The translations under genes were made by a program, and so were the position numbers. A DNA stretch of 64,000 nt. Source: SG8-4 sp964598225. Lineage in GTDB: Bacteria > Planctomycetota > Phycisphaerae > Sedimentisphaerales > Anaerobacaceae. The stretch spans positions 84,523-148,522 of the forward strand of contig CAZRBG010000006.1 of assembly GCA_964598225.1 (NCBI GenBank). The letters run 5' to 3'. The notes under the pieces are model-generated. The model did not search any database. It saw only the letters and a program-made list of their open reading frames with translations, and was not told the origin of the DNA. Positions 49,709 through 58,710 of this stretch are shown here, piece after piece (positions within the stretch are counted from its first letter, which is position 1; the number at the start of each line of letters is the position of its first letter).

Positions 49709-52201
49709 ATGATGAATTCACATGATGGTACAATTCCGAACGGCGACGCGAACTCAGGCTTACCACAGGCGGAAGGCTCATTGCATGACATTCTGCAGAT
49801 AGCAGTACGCCACAGATGGACCATACTGCTTACTACCGCGTTTGTTTTGGCCGCCGCTTTCGTTTATATTCTGAAGGCTACACCAATCTACAGAAGTGAA
49901 TCGAGATTATACGTCGAGCAAACCGGCCCCAGAATCCTCAATGAGTATGAGGGGGCGATGATGCGATCCGGCAACTATCTCTACACGCAGGCTGAATTGC
50001 TTAAGTCGACACCTGTTATTGGTCCGGTGGCCGATAACTACCAGTCTAAGTCGTTCGGAACATTCGTTGGCGCCGACAACCTTGTCGCTTTCATCAGGGG
50101 CAACACGAGTGTTGACGTCGGCAGAAAGGACGACATTATCACGGTAGCTTTCGAATCTCCGTATCCGGCAGAAGCTGCTGATATTGTCAATACGCTGGTG
50201 GATTCATACATAACATATCATACGGAGCAAAAACGCGGCACCGCGGACAAGGTGCTCACAATTCTCACAGAGGAGAAGCAAGAACGTGTTGCAGATGTAA
50301 ACGCCGCTTATGACAGTATGCAGCAGTTCACATCCGAGCACGGAGTTGTTTCCTTTGAAGAGGGGGGCAGGAACATTGTTTTCGAAAGGTTAAGTTCCTT
50401 ATCCGGCGAATTGGGCCAAGCCGAAACGGCCACTATGACGGCAAAGGCCGATTATGAAGCCGTTAAGGGTATGCAGGGCAACGCTTTCAAGATACGGCAA
50501 TTCGCCGCCGCTTCGAGCGGTTCCGGTATTCGGGTGTCCGTCGAGGACAAAGAGAGTCAATTGAGATCAGAATTGAGAGAGGCCGAGACTGACCTCAAGA
50601 ATGCGCTTTATCATTGTACCGAGGAGCATCCTTCCGTCCAGGCCATACATGCCAAGATAGATCGCATCAAGCAGGAACTTGAAGAACAGGCGGAAGAATT
50701 TGCAGATGCTTACCTTGAAGTGATGGAACTCAGGTATATAACAGCAAAAGAGAGAGAGGATGAAGTTCGTGAATCCTTCGAGACACAACTTGCCGACGCG
50801 AGGGATATAGGTGGATTGGCTACAGAGTATTCAAGACTCAAATCGGAATTGGCTCGAGCCGAGAGAATTTGTGAAATCCTCGACAGTCGAATTAAGGAAA
50901 TCAACGTTACCGAAGATGCTGGAGCATTGAATATCAGCCGACTGGAAGTTGCCCAGCCGGCCGATCATCCTTCGAAACCCCAAAAAGCACGGATCATGAC
51001 AATGGCGCTTGCCCTCGGGTTGATGTTCGGTGTGAGTCTGGCGTTCCTTCGCGACTGGCTCGACTTCAGACTGCGGTCTTCCGAAGAGGTATCGGCGATA
51101 CTTGGAATTCCGGTCCTCGGCGTTGTGCCAAAGATGGTAGCAAAGAAATCTATCTCGATGTCTGAGAAAGAGCCGTCAATTTCGCCTATACCAATCACAT
51201 CTATGGATCATCACGAAGGTCAAGCCGCTCCTTCTGTGCACCACCGTGAGGGCGAATCCGTGGTCGCACAGAATGCCGGTAAGGCAACAGGTGAAATTGA
51301 TGACGCAACGCCACGTGATCGAAAGTTGTCTCCTAAATTGGCGTCCGTCAAATGGGTCCGGCGTGTAAACAAAAAGACCGGCCGACCTGCACGTACTACG
51401 ACAGCCGGTGATATACCTCATGATAAGCCCAAGGCTCCAACAGCAAGCACGCCGGTTGCCGGCAGAGCCGGGACCGCGATCGACAAACCGGAAATTGTGG
51501 TACGGGGACAAAAAGTGCATCTCGATTCCAAATCCATTGTTGCCGAGGCTTACCGGACAATACGCACCGCAGTGTTCTTCGGAGCGCCCAAAGAAGGTGC
51601 CAAAACCATCCATATTACCTCGCCGGCGCCGGGTGACGGCAAGAGCACCCTTGCCAGCAATCTGGCTATCGCCATAGCCCAGGCGGGGCAGAAAACCATA
51701 GTCATTGACGCTGATTTCCGAAAACCGGTCCAACATAAAATTTTCGAATTGGACGATGATAAGGGACTTTCGAGCGTTCTGGCCGGAAGGGATGCGCTCG
51801 AGCAGGCGATCCAGCGCGGCTCCTGCCAAAATCTGGATGTCATGGCCTGTGGTCCTGAAGTTCCCAATCCTTCGGAGCTGCTCAACAGCGACTTTTTCAA
51901 GGATACCTTAAGAAAGCTCAATGAGAGTTATGACCGTATAGTGATCGACTCTCCTCCCGTCGGTCCGGTGGCCGACTCGCAGATTCTTGCGGCAGTCTGT
52001 GACATAACTCTGCTGGTTTTGAGGGCCGAAAAATCCACGAGAAGACAGGCTCAGCACGCTCGCGACACTCTGTTGAGTGTCGGTGCGCAGTTGCTTGGCG
52101 CGGTTGTAAATGACGTTCCACAGAAACGCAGCGGATACGGCTATTACTCAAGCTATGGTAACTACGGTTATTACGGCAAAAGAGAGAAAAAGACCGGGTG
52201 A
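49709..52201 (+). CDS. Wzc-like polysaccharide co-polymerase and bacterial tyrosine kinase
   Basis: 830 residues. Wzz chain-length domain: TM1 about 37-56 (TILLTTAFVLAAAFVYI), periplasmic coiled-coil region to about 420, TM2 about 430-448. Then a linker and a BY-kinase domain: Walker A APGDGKST (about 639-646), Walker A' VIDADFRKP, Walker B VIDSPPVG. The C-terminus ends in a Tyr cluster YGYYSSYGNYGYYGK (seven Tyr), the autophosphorylation site that controls polymer length and is reversed by the phosphatase encoded next. The basic linker between TM2 and kinase (about 470-600) is longer than in E. coli. Controls EPS polymerisation. Confidence 0.93.
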   Translation: MMNSHDGTIPNGDANSGLPQAEGSLHDILQIAVRHRWTILLTTAFVLAAAFVYILKATPIYRSESRLYVEQTGPRILNEYEGAMMRSGNYLYTQAELLKSTPVIGPVADNYQSKSFGTFVGADNLVAFIRGNTSVDVGRKDDIITVAFESPYPAEAADIVNTLVDSYITYHTEQKRGTADKVLTILTEEKQERVADVNAAYDSMQQFTSEHGVVSFEEGGRNIVFERLSSLSGELGQAETATMTAKADYEAVKGMQGNAFKIRQFAAASSGSGIRVSVEDKESQLRSELREAETDLKNALYHCTEEHPSVQAIHAKIDRIKQELEEQAEEFADAYLEVMELRYITAKEREDEVRESFETQLADARDIGGLATEYSRLKSELARAERICEILDSRIKEINVTEDAGALNISRLEVAQPADHPSKPQKARIMTMALALGLMFGVSLAFLRDWLDFRLRSSEEVSAILGIPVLGVVPKMVAKKSISMSEKEPSISPIPITSMDHHEGQAAPSVHHREGESVVAQNAGKATGEIDDATPRDRKLSPKLASVKWVRRVNKKTGRPARTTTAGDIPHDKPKAPTASTPVAGRAGTAIDKPEIVVRGQKVHLDSKSIVAEAYRTIRTAVFFGAPKEGAKTIHITSPAPGDGKSTLASNLAIAIAQAGQKTIVIDADFRKPVQHKIFELDDDKGLSSVLAGRDALEQAIQRGSCQNLDVMACGPEVPNPSELLNSDFFKDTLRKLNESYDRIVIDSPPVGPVADSQILAAVCDITLLVLRAEKSTRRQAQHARDTLLSVGAQLLGAVVNDVPQKRSGYGYYSSYGNYGYYGKREKKTG

Positions 52202-52273
52202 TGACTGAACGGTTTCATACGGCCGGTTTCCCGGCCTAATAATATGGGGTGTTAGTGCTACTTCTCGACAACT

Positions 52274-53089
52274 ATGACGGACTCTTCAAACAAAAACCTG
52301 ACTAAAGCAGAAAGCGGATTTGCAGAAGACCTGGCCCGACCACAGTATGTTGATATTCATTGCCACTGCCTTGCCGGTGTTGACGACGGGCCGGAGACAT
52401 CGGCCGAGTCTCTGAACCTTTGCCGGGCGTTGGCTGATGATGGGATAGGCGTGGTTGTAGCGACGCCGCATCAGCTCGGAAGATTCAGCGGCTCCAACGA
52501 AGCTTCACGGATAAGAGAGGCAGTATCCGTTCTCAACGAACAGTTAAGCCGTAATGAGATCAATCTCACTGTCGTGCCCGGTGGAGACGTCCGGGTGGAT
52601 GAAAGAATATGTCGGCTGATCGAATCCGACGAGATACTTACGCTTGCCGATGGCGGCAGGTATGTGCTGCTGGAACTTCCCCATGAAATATTCATTGATA
52701 TCGAGCCGTTACTCGTCGATTTGGCGTCGATGGGGATTCAGGGTATCGTATCGCATCCTGAGCGGCATTGGATCCTTTCGCAACAGCCGGACAAAATGCT
52801 AAAGTGGATCGCCGGTGGAGCGCATCTGCAGGTCACAGCAGCAAGCCTGGTTGGTGAATTCGGCTCCACAGTCCAAAGAGCAGCCTGGCATTTTCTGGTT
52901 TCCGGATGGGTTTCGTTTGTCGCCACGGACGCCCACGACACGTACGGCCGCAGGCCGCTGATGAGTGCAGCTTTCGAGCAGATCAAAACCAGACTTGGCG
53001 AAGCTGTTGCCCGTGAAGTTTGTATCAAGAATCCTCTGATAGTGTCGGAAAGCCGAGAGACACAAGCTATTGATTCGAGAAAAGCATAA
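52274..53089 (+). CDS. PHP-type tyrosine phosphatase (CpsB/YwqE-like)
   Basis: 271 residues. Metal-dependent PHP phosphatase: DIHCHCLAGVDDGP (HxH), VVVATPHQ, VVPGGDVRVDE, SHPERHWIL and ATDAHDTYGRRP carry the metal residues. CpsB and YwqE dephosphorylate the tyrosine kinase of the capsule/EPS system; here the Wzc-like kinase lies just upstream. The N-terminal 30 residues are unrelated to the family and may be an extension or an early start; the ribosome site is weak. Confidence 0.88.
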   Translation: MTDSSNKNLTKAESGFAEDLARPQYVDIHCHCLAGVDDGPETSAESLNLCRALADDGIGVVVATPHQLGRFSGSNEASRIREAVSVLNEQLSRNEINLTVVPGGDVRVDERICRLIESDEILTLADGGRYVLLELPHEIFIDIEPLLVDLASMGIQGIVSHPERHWILSQQPDKMLKWIAGGAHLQVTAASLVGEFGSTVQRAAWHFLVSGWVSFVATDAHDTYGRRPLMSAAFEQIKTRLGEAVAREVCIKNPLIVSESRETQAIDSRKA

Positions 53090-53407
53090 AAAGACGCCCT
53101 GGTGAGAAGATGCCGAGCAGTTCTTGATGACTATTACACACGGATCCAAGAGGAATTTCCTGATGCAAAACAGGGCTTTTGGAATACAAAGACGAGTGAT
53201 TATATGGGTTTCTTTAGGCCCTATAATAACGATATATAGTGTAGTTGCCTCGGAGTGGCACGGCACGTGAAGCGCAAACTCCGGGTTGGAGAATTCGAAG
53301 AATTACGTTTTTTCTGCCTGTAGCAATCTTTGCAATAGCAAATTTGCAGAGAGGAAACTCGAAAAAGCACATAGACGGTTCGCTAATTTGCACAAGGAAA
53401 TGCAGCG
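53090..53407. other. Gap in the EPS operon with a possible 47-codon ORF
   Basis: 318 bases. An ORF at 53127-53270 (+) encodes 47 residues with a hydrophobic segment (VIIWVSLGPIITIYSVVA) but has no clear ribosome site. A TGGCACG-type motif at about 53255 has no matching GC at -12. Otherwise empty. Confidence 0.3.
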
Positions 53408-55900
53408 ATGAGAGAGCTTCGTACAGATCTTGGAAATATATCTGGCGGGCTAAATAGTCTTGAGGTTTTGATCGAGTGTATGGTCATAGGCCTCCTGGCA
53501 TTCATGCCGCTGGCTTTTGGCGTCGTGCATGAATGGAGCGAAGAGGTGGTTGTGGTCTTGTCCGGTGCAATTGTTATCTGTTTTCTGTTGCGAGTCGTGC
53601 TTGCCGGCGGGAGAGGTTTGGTCTGGAGTTGGAGCTATATCCCGATCTCGCTGTTCTTGCTTATCGTACTATTTCAGCTATTTACACTACCCAAAGACGT
53701 CGTCGCCTTCCTGTCGCCCAATACGGCAGCCTTGAAAACCGAACTGCTGGATGATATGCCCAATGTAGAGCGGGTCGAATCGATGACTCTTAGCTTCTAC
53801 CCGCACGCAACCGCTCACGACCTTCGATTGGTCCTGGCGGTTGCAGGTGTGTTCATAGTCGTCGTCAATATATTCCGGCGACAGGACCAGGTAAAACGCC
53901 TTCTAATGGCCATTGCAATTATTGGGGGCGTTATTGCCGTTATCACACTGGGGCAGAATGTTTTCGGAAACGGCAAGATATACTGGTTTGTCCAGACCCG
54001 ATACGGCAGCGGTCACTCCGGTCCGTTCGTCAATCACAGCAACTTCGGCCAATTCATGAATCTGTCGATAGGCGCTGCGCTCGGCTTGCTCTGCGTCAAG
54101 CTGCATGAGTCTTTTACCGGTAGAAGGTCTAGCCCGGCCGGCATAGTCGAGTTTCTTACGTCCGGGGCGGCAAAGTCATTATGGCTGCTGGCAATAGTAA
54201 TGGGGCTCTGCGTTGCGGCGGTTTTCATCTCTCTTACCAGAGGCGGCATGATCAGCATGCTCGTGGCCATAGTATTTACCACAGTTCTCTTTACCTCCCG
54301 GCGATCTCTCAGAAGCCACAGTTGGATCATGGCTGTAATGGCGCTGATCGCATTTACCTGTATCCTTTACGTGGGTTTCGATGCCGTATATGACAGGTTG
54401 GCGACTCTGCGGGATTTGGAGAGAGCCGAAAGCGGTCGTCTGCAGATACTTCGGGATATCTGGGTGATGTGGGCTAAATTTCCGGTATTCGGAACCGGTC
54501 TCGGTACGCATCGCGTGGTGTACCCGATGTTCGATAGTTCCACCATCACGGCACTGGCCGCACATGCGGAAAATGAATACGCACAAGCAGCCGAAGAAAC
54601 GGGGATTCTGGGGTTGGGTTTGCTTATTATCTTCGGAATAATTGTCTGGCTGAATTTCGCAAAGTGTATTCGCGATCGTCATTCATCCATTCGCATGGCG
54701 GCGTACGGCCTCGGCTTCGGTCTGCTGGCCATACTCGTTCACAGCCTCAGTGATTTTGGCCAGCATTTGCCCGCGAATTCCGTTTTGTCGGCGACATTCT
54801 GTGGGTTGCTGATTGTTCTTGCGCAGTCCGGAGGAGATACCCGTCGGCGGTATGTCAGGTCACGGGGTATGAGTATCGCCATAGTACCGGCATGTATTCT
54901 TCTCGCAGCGTCACTTGGAATCTGGGCATGGGCTGTTGCCGGCGCCGACAGGGCGCGCGTTGCCAGAGCCCGCTGGCAGAAAGTAAGAGACATCAAGACT
55001 AGTGGCGGATGGCAGGGTTCGGAGCGGGATTATGCGTCGTTAATACCGCCCGCCTCGGACGCAGTCGAGTGCGAGCCGGACAACGTCGTGTACCGGCACT
55101 GTCTGAATGCTTATCGGTGGCATTCGATAAACAAGATTGCCGATCCTTACACCGGAGAAATCACAATTCCCGACGACGAAATGCCAACGGTTTTGAATGT
55201 GGTTGAGGAGCTTCATCAGGCGCGGGCGCTATGTCCGACTTACGGCCAAACCTACAGCCTTGTCGGCCAGATAGAGAGATTCGTGCTTAATGAAGCTTCA
55301 GGTTCAGAAAGAATAAGAAAGGGATACCGTCTCGCTCCGTGTGACCCGATGGCCTGTTTCCTCGCCGGCTATCTGGATGTCGCCGAAGGTAAAGCGGAAG
55401 CCGGCATCGAAAAGCTGACGAGGGCCGCAGAGCTTGACGGAGGCCTTTTCAGGCGTGTCGTAGATATCTACGTCAATCACCTCAGTCGTCCCCATCTGGC
55501 CTTTTCCGCCGCCAAGGACAATGTCGGCCGCTTGAGCCATGTAGCCCGCGTTCTCGAGGACATGCAGTATTACGACCTTGCAGAGCAGGCCCGAGAGAAA
55601 ATGCAAGAATTGCTCGAAGAGAAATGCTCCCAGCCGGACGCTCCCGCTTCGACATTCATATCTTTAGGTAATATCTACAAAAAGAAACAGGATTACAAGG
55701 CTGCGATTGAGTGCTATCGCCGGGCGCTGATGCTCAATTATGGCCAGGTTCAATGGCGGTACGAACTGGCAAAAATGCTGGCTGAAACCGAACGAATAAA
55801 AGAGGCCATGCGGGAGGCAAAGACGTGCCTGCAGCTGCGTCCTCATTTCGATAGTGCAAAAAAACTCGTCGAGGATTTATCGGTCCGCCCAATCCTTTAG
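53408..55900 (+). CDS. O-antigen ligase/polymerase-like (Wzy_C) protein with TPR tail
   Basis: 830 residues after AAGGAA. Ten or more transmembrane segments in the first ~510 residues, with the large periplasmic loop and the Wzy_C core: GHSGPFVNHSNFGQFMNLSI, RLQILRDIWVMWAKFPVFGTG and HAENEYAQAAEETGILGL. This family polymerises or ligates polysaccharide repeat units. The C-terminal ~300 residues are soluble, with TPR-like repeats (LGNIYKKKQDYKAAIECYRRAL). Last gene of the operon, giving Wza-Wzc-CpsB-Wzy. No glycosyltransferases are nearby, so the sugar-assembly genes must be elsewhere. Confidence 0.88.
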   Translation: MRELRTDLGNISGGLNSLEVLIECMVIGLLAFMPLAFGVVHEWSEEVVVVLSGAIVICFLLRVVLAGGRGLVWSWSYIPISLFLLIVLFQLFTLPKDVVAFLSPNTAALKTELLDDMPNVERVESMTLSFYPHATAHDLRLVLAVAGVFIVVVNIFRRQDQVKRLLMAIAIIGGVIAVITLGQNVFGNGKIYWFVQTRYGSGHSGPFVNHSNFGQFMNLSIGAALGLLCVKLHESFTGRRSSPAGIVEFLTSGAAKSLWLLAIVMGLCVAAVFISLTRGGMISMLVAIVFTTVLFTSRRSLRSHSWIMAVMALIAFTCILYVGFDAVYDRLATLRDLERAESGRLQILRDIWVMWAKFPVFGTGLGTHRVVYPMFDSSTITALAAHAENEYAQAAEETGILGLGLLIIFGIIVWLNFAKCIRDRHSSIRMAAYGLGFGLLAILVHSLSDFGQHLPANSVLSATFCGLLIVLAQSGGDTRRRYVRSRGMSIAIVPACILLAASLGIWAWAVAGADRARVARARWQKVRDIKTSGGWQGSERDYASLIPPASDAVECEPDNVVYRHCLNAYRWHSINKIADPYTGEITIPDDEMPTVLNVVEELHQARALCPTYGQTYSLVGQIERFVLNEASGSERIRKGYRLAPCDPMACFLAGYLDVAEGKAEAGIEKLTRAAELDGGLFRRVVDIYVNHLSRPHLAFSAAKDNVGRLSHVARVLEDMQYYDLAEQAREKMQELLEEKCSQPDAPASTFISLGNIYKKKQDYKAAIECYRRALMLNYGQVQWRYELAKMLAETERIKEAMREAKTCLQLRPHFDSAKKLVEDLSVRPIL

Positions 55901-56060
55901 TGCAGTGCCAGAGTTGCAGTCTCGTGGTAAAACCGTTTTAGTTGATTCGGCCATCCTCCGTGGTGTGGCCGAGAAGATCGGGGAAGAACGTCTTTCCGCA
56001 GCAAAAGTGTGCCAAGAGCGCGTACTTTGACTGGATAAAACCAAAAGAGATAAAGACTAA

Positions 56061-56393
56061 GCCCTTGGAAAAAAGGGTTCAGCATGGATAGGCAAAAAAT
56101 GGAGGCGGGGGGATTCGAACCCGGAAATTGCCGAAACAGAACCACTGCAAGAACGTAACAATTCTGCAACAAAACGCAACGAGAAGTCGTCTAACGCCAA
56201 ATCCGATGAACAGCATCCCGACACTTCCGAACACTTTCAAGCACTTTCGCAACACAAATTTGGTGCGAATATGGTGCACGACAAAATCAATGATACCGAC
56301 TTAGCAAGAATTGTCAAGGTCTGGCCGGAACTGCCGGAGCATATCAAGGCGGCGATCAAGGCGCTTGCCCAAACACACAAAGCGGAGAAATAA
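56061..56393 (+). pseudogene. Severed C-terminal tail of a phage-type integrase across an attachment site
   Basis: An open frame of 110 codons without start, ending LARIVKVWPELPEHIK, AAIKALAQTHKAEK and stop. Its front reads GKKWRRGDSNPE, the typical translation of a tRNA/tmRNA 3' end in this frame, and its end resembles the C-terminus of tyrosine recombinases of planctomycete elements. The catalytic domain is absent. It is best read as the tail left on the element side of attL after integration, with the integrase body expected at the far end of the element, outside this window. Confidence 0.6.
56100..56123 (-). other. attL-like core: 3' end of a tRNA/tmRNA
   Basis: TGGAGGCGGGGGGATTCGAACC is, on the minus strand, GGTTCGAATCCCCCCGCCTCCA: the T-loop, T-stem 3' strand and acceptor 3' strand of a tRNA or tmRNA. 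No matching 5' half follows at higher coordinates; the sequence changes at once into the integrase tail. So this is a partial gene copy marking the left boundary of the element. Confidence 0.65.
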
Positions 56394-56407
56394 TAGACGG
56401 ATCACGT

Positions 56408-56974
56408 ATGAGCAAACTGACAGCAAAACAAATAAGCAAGAAGATGTCAGGGAAAAAGCAAAAAACAGCCGAACTCGACAAAGATGCAATCCTTACAACC
56501 GAAGCCCGCCGGATAGTGTTCGATTGCATGATGCGCGGATTCAATATGAAATTAGCGGCCGAAAGAGCCAATTTGAGTCATAAATACGTCCGAAATTGGG
56601 TTGCAAAAAGTGGCGTTCATGCCCTCGTACGTCAAGAGAAAGCTAAAATTGAGGCCAAGAGCCAGGAATATCTACACATTACAAAGGAAAGCCAAGCAAA
56701 GAAGCACCAGGCTGTGTATGAAACAGCGATGGCCGAAAGGAAGCTAACGGCGGCCAACACGGCGATTCGCAGCCAGTCCGAGCTATTCGGCCTCCTGAAA
56801 GACGCTGATGGTGTTGGGCAGGGCGCGTCGGTGATGGACTTGCTGGCTCTTGTCGGCTCTAAAGCATTAGCTGGCGCGGCATCCAGCGGATTGAACAGCA
56901 ACTGGAAAAGCGGTGAGACATCAAATGGTCAAGCTCACAATGAAGCAAAGAAGGTTCGTTCAGAAATATTGTGA
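56408..56974 (+). CDS. Terminase-small-subunit-like DNA-binding protein
   Basis: 188 residues. The middle (about 38-80) reads as a helix-turn-helix: RIVFDCMMRGFNMKLAAERA and NLSHKYVRNWVAKSGVH. The pattern and the C-terminal QSELFGLLKDA segment resemble small terminase subunits of phages. Ends 50 bases inside the next gene. Basic N-terminus (about 1-30) is extended. It shares no obvious similarity with the other two terminase-like proteins except the HTH layout. Start ribosome site is weak. Confidence 0.6.
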   Translation: MSKLTAKQISKKMSGKKQKTAELDKDAILTTEARRIVFDCMMRGFNMKLAAERANLSHKYVRNWVAKSGVHALVRQEKAKIEAKSQEYLHITKESQAKKHQAVYETAMAERKLTAANTAIRSQSELFGLLKDADGVGQGASVMDLLALVGSKALAGAASSGLNSNWKSGETSNGQAHNEAKKVRSEIL

Positions 56975-57395
56975 AAATCACGGCAACGGTGTTAAGGCTG
57001 TCTATGCCGCTGGATACGAGGTGAGCAACGATAATTCTGCCGCTGCTACTGCATCACGGTTGTTAAGAAATGTTAAGGTCAAAGAGCAAATTGACGCTTT
57101 TGAGGCGAAAATGGCCGAGAAAGCGGAGAAACAAACAGTCTATACAAGGAAAATGGCGGTTACTGAATACAAGATAGCTCTTGAGCTTGCCAAAAATCGT
57201 AAACAAGCTGGTGCGATGTGTAAGGCGATTGCTGGCATAGTGAAAGTGTGTGGTTTGAATAAAAAGCCCGCACCGAATCCGGCATACACAAAGCCTATGA
57301 CGCGGGAAGAACTTGAAGAGGCTTTGCGAGAGCTTGATGAGGTGGAAGCTAAGGCTAAGATTATTCAAATGAAAGTGAACGAAAAGTATGCTTAA
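56925..57395 (+). CDS. Phage terminase small subunit-like protein (second)
   Basis: 156 residues from the ATG at 56925 (GGTGAG 8 bases upstream). Terminase_2-type N-terminus: LTMKQRRFVQKYCENHGNG, VKAVYAAGYEVSND and ATASRLLRNVKVKEQID, the classic small-subunit HTH pattern that recognises pac/cos DNA. The C-terminal about 100-155 is charged, helical and probably a coiled coil. Overlaps the preceding gene by 50 bases. No large terminase follows. Confidence 0.8.
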   Translation: MVKLTMKQRRFVQKYCENHGNGVKAVYAAGYEVSNDNSAAATASRLLRNVKVKEQIDAFEAKMAEKAEKQTVYTRKMAVTEYKIALELAKNRKQAGAMCKAIAGIVKVCGLNKKPAPNPAYTKPMTREELEEALRELDEVEAKAKIIQMKVNEKYA

Positions 57396-57547
57396 CGTCA
57401 GCAATCAGGGGATATGGATAGAACTTGAATGTCGCCACTTGAAAAGGCAAATGGCAAGAAAAGGTAAGGTTTGATAGGCAACAAAAAGTAACATTTTCGG
57501 AAGGCTAAGGACACACGTGAACATAGCTAAGACTGACAGGTTGTTGC

Positions 57548-58066
57548 ATGGGAACAAAGAAAAAGATAAAGAAGAGTGAAACAATCCCTGCCGAACAGGG
57601 AAAATATGAGGTGGGCTATGGCAAACCACCCCAGGAGTATCAATTCAAGCCTGGACAATCCGGTAATCCAGACGGGCCGCCGAATCATCGCACAAACTTG
57701 TGGGTGTGGATCTGCAAGTACATGAACATGACTGACTCCGAAATGGAGAAGCTTAACGGAAAGAATCTGACACAGGTTCAGCAAGTGGCGCTGAGAATGG
57801 TCGAATCTGCTAAAGCAGGTCGCGGCTTAGGCTGTGAAAAACTGGTGCGGTATATCGTAGATAGAGAGGAAGGCCGGGCTATGCAAACACAGGTTGTTGA
57901 AGATATGGGCAAAATGAGCCTTGCACAGGCACTGCTCCAAGCCACTCGAAGAAAAGTGAAGTCCACAGATGCATCGCCACTGCCGACTCATCGGCATCTA
58001 ACCGAGTGTGACGGCCATAAGGTTGGTCAGGACAATCCGATAGAAGGCCAAAATGCGCAAACTTAA
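57548..58066 (+). CDS. DUF5681 protein
   Basis: 172 residues. The DUF5681 signature YEVGYGKPPQEYQFKPGQSG (about 21-40), then NPDGPPNHR, is clear; such proteins are common in phage and integrative elements beside small terminases, with no known function. A helical part with basic residues follows (LTQVQQVALRMVESAKAGRG). Its 3' end overlaps the next gene by 14 bases, so the two are co-translated. Confidence 0.8.
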   Translation: MGTKKKIKKSETIPAEQGKYEVGYGKPPQEYQFKPGQSGNPDGPPNHRTNLWVWICKYMNMTDSEMEKLNGKNLTQVQQVALRMVESAKAGRGLGCEKLVRYIVDREEGRAMQTQVVEDMGKMSLAQALLQATRRKVKSTDASPLPTHRHLTECDGHKVGQDNPIEGQNAQT

Positions 58067-58526
58067 ACCAAAGCATGACAGATTTGTGCAGGAATACCTG
58101 AAGGACTTTAATGCCACAAAAGCATACATTAGAGCCGGATATTCGGCTAACGGTGCAAGACAAAATGCGCATAGGTTGATTACAAAAGATTACATTCAAC
58201 AGGCTATAAAAGCAAAAAATACCGAAATAGCGGACAAAAATAAGGATGAGGTAACCAGAATCCATGAACGTTTTGAAGAAATAGCTTACAGCAAAGATGA
58301 AACCGGTAACTACAAATACAGCGATCAAATGAGACTCAAAGCTCTGAATTCTCTTGCTAAAGCTGCGGGGCTATTTTCTAAGCGTATTGTTCAGGCTCCT
58401 GATATACCTGATCTGACACCAGAGGAAGTCACCAGGCTACGCGATGTATCGGCCATGCTCAGGAGGCCCGTAGAAAGCAGAGTATTAGAAACCGTGACAC
58501 CAGAACCACCAGAGATTTTGCCTTAA
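58053..58526 (+). CDS. Phage terminase small subunit-like protein (third)
   Basis: 157 residues with GAAGG before the ATG. Terminase_2-type: LKPKHDRFVQEYLKDFNATK, AYIRAGYSANGARQNAHRLI. It resembles the 56925 protein at the HTH but is distinct elsewhere, so the element keeps at least two divergent small-terminase families. The rest is charged; about 120-157 is Pro rich. No large subunit follows; the next gene is a recombinase on the other strand. Confidence 0.82.
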   Translation: MRKLKPKHDRFVQEYLKDFNATKAYIRAGYSANGARQNAHRLITKDYIQQAIKAKNTEIADKNKDEVTRIHERFEEIAYSKDETGNYKYSDQMRLKALNSLAKAAGLFSKRIVQAPDIPDLTPEEVTRLRDVSAMLRRPVESRVLETVTPEPPEILP

Positions 58527-58649
58527 ATAAGCCACACCCGGCCCGGAGCAGGCTTGAATCAAGATCGTCGGTTCTACGGGCGTAAAACAGCCCTGAGAGG
58601 GATTCTGCGGGATTGTGTGAGATTTACAGCTTGGGAGATCGGCAAAACG

Positions 58650-58683
58650 AAAAAAAGGGCGAAAGCATGTTGCAATCGCCCTT
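58650..58683 (-). terminator. Rho-independent terminator after the serine recombinase
   Basis: On the minus strand AAGGGCGA and TCGCCCTT form an 8-bp stem around 13 bases, followed by a run of T. It lies about 30 bases after the recombinase stop. Convergent gene 58053 ends 124 bases away. Confidence 0.75.
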
Positions 58684-58710
58684 GTCAAATGTTGACTTTG
58701 TTGTAGATTC

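Noticed and set aside
53255..53275. TGGCACG-type sequence before the Wzy-like gene, as a second sigma-54 promoter
   Set aside because: At the required 10-base spacing the -12 dinucleotide is GA instead of GC, and the promoter-proximal EPS genes are upstream.
56100..56123. Complete tRNA gene at the element boundary
   Set aside because: Only the T-arm and acceptor 3' strand are present; the 5' half does not follow.
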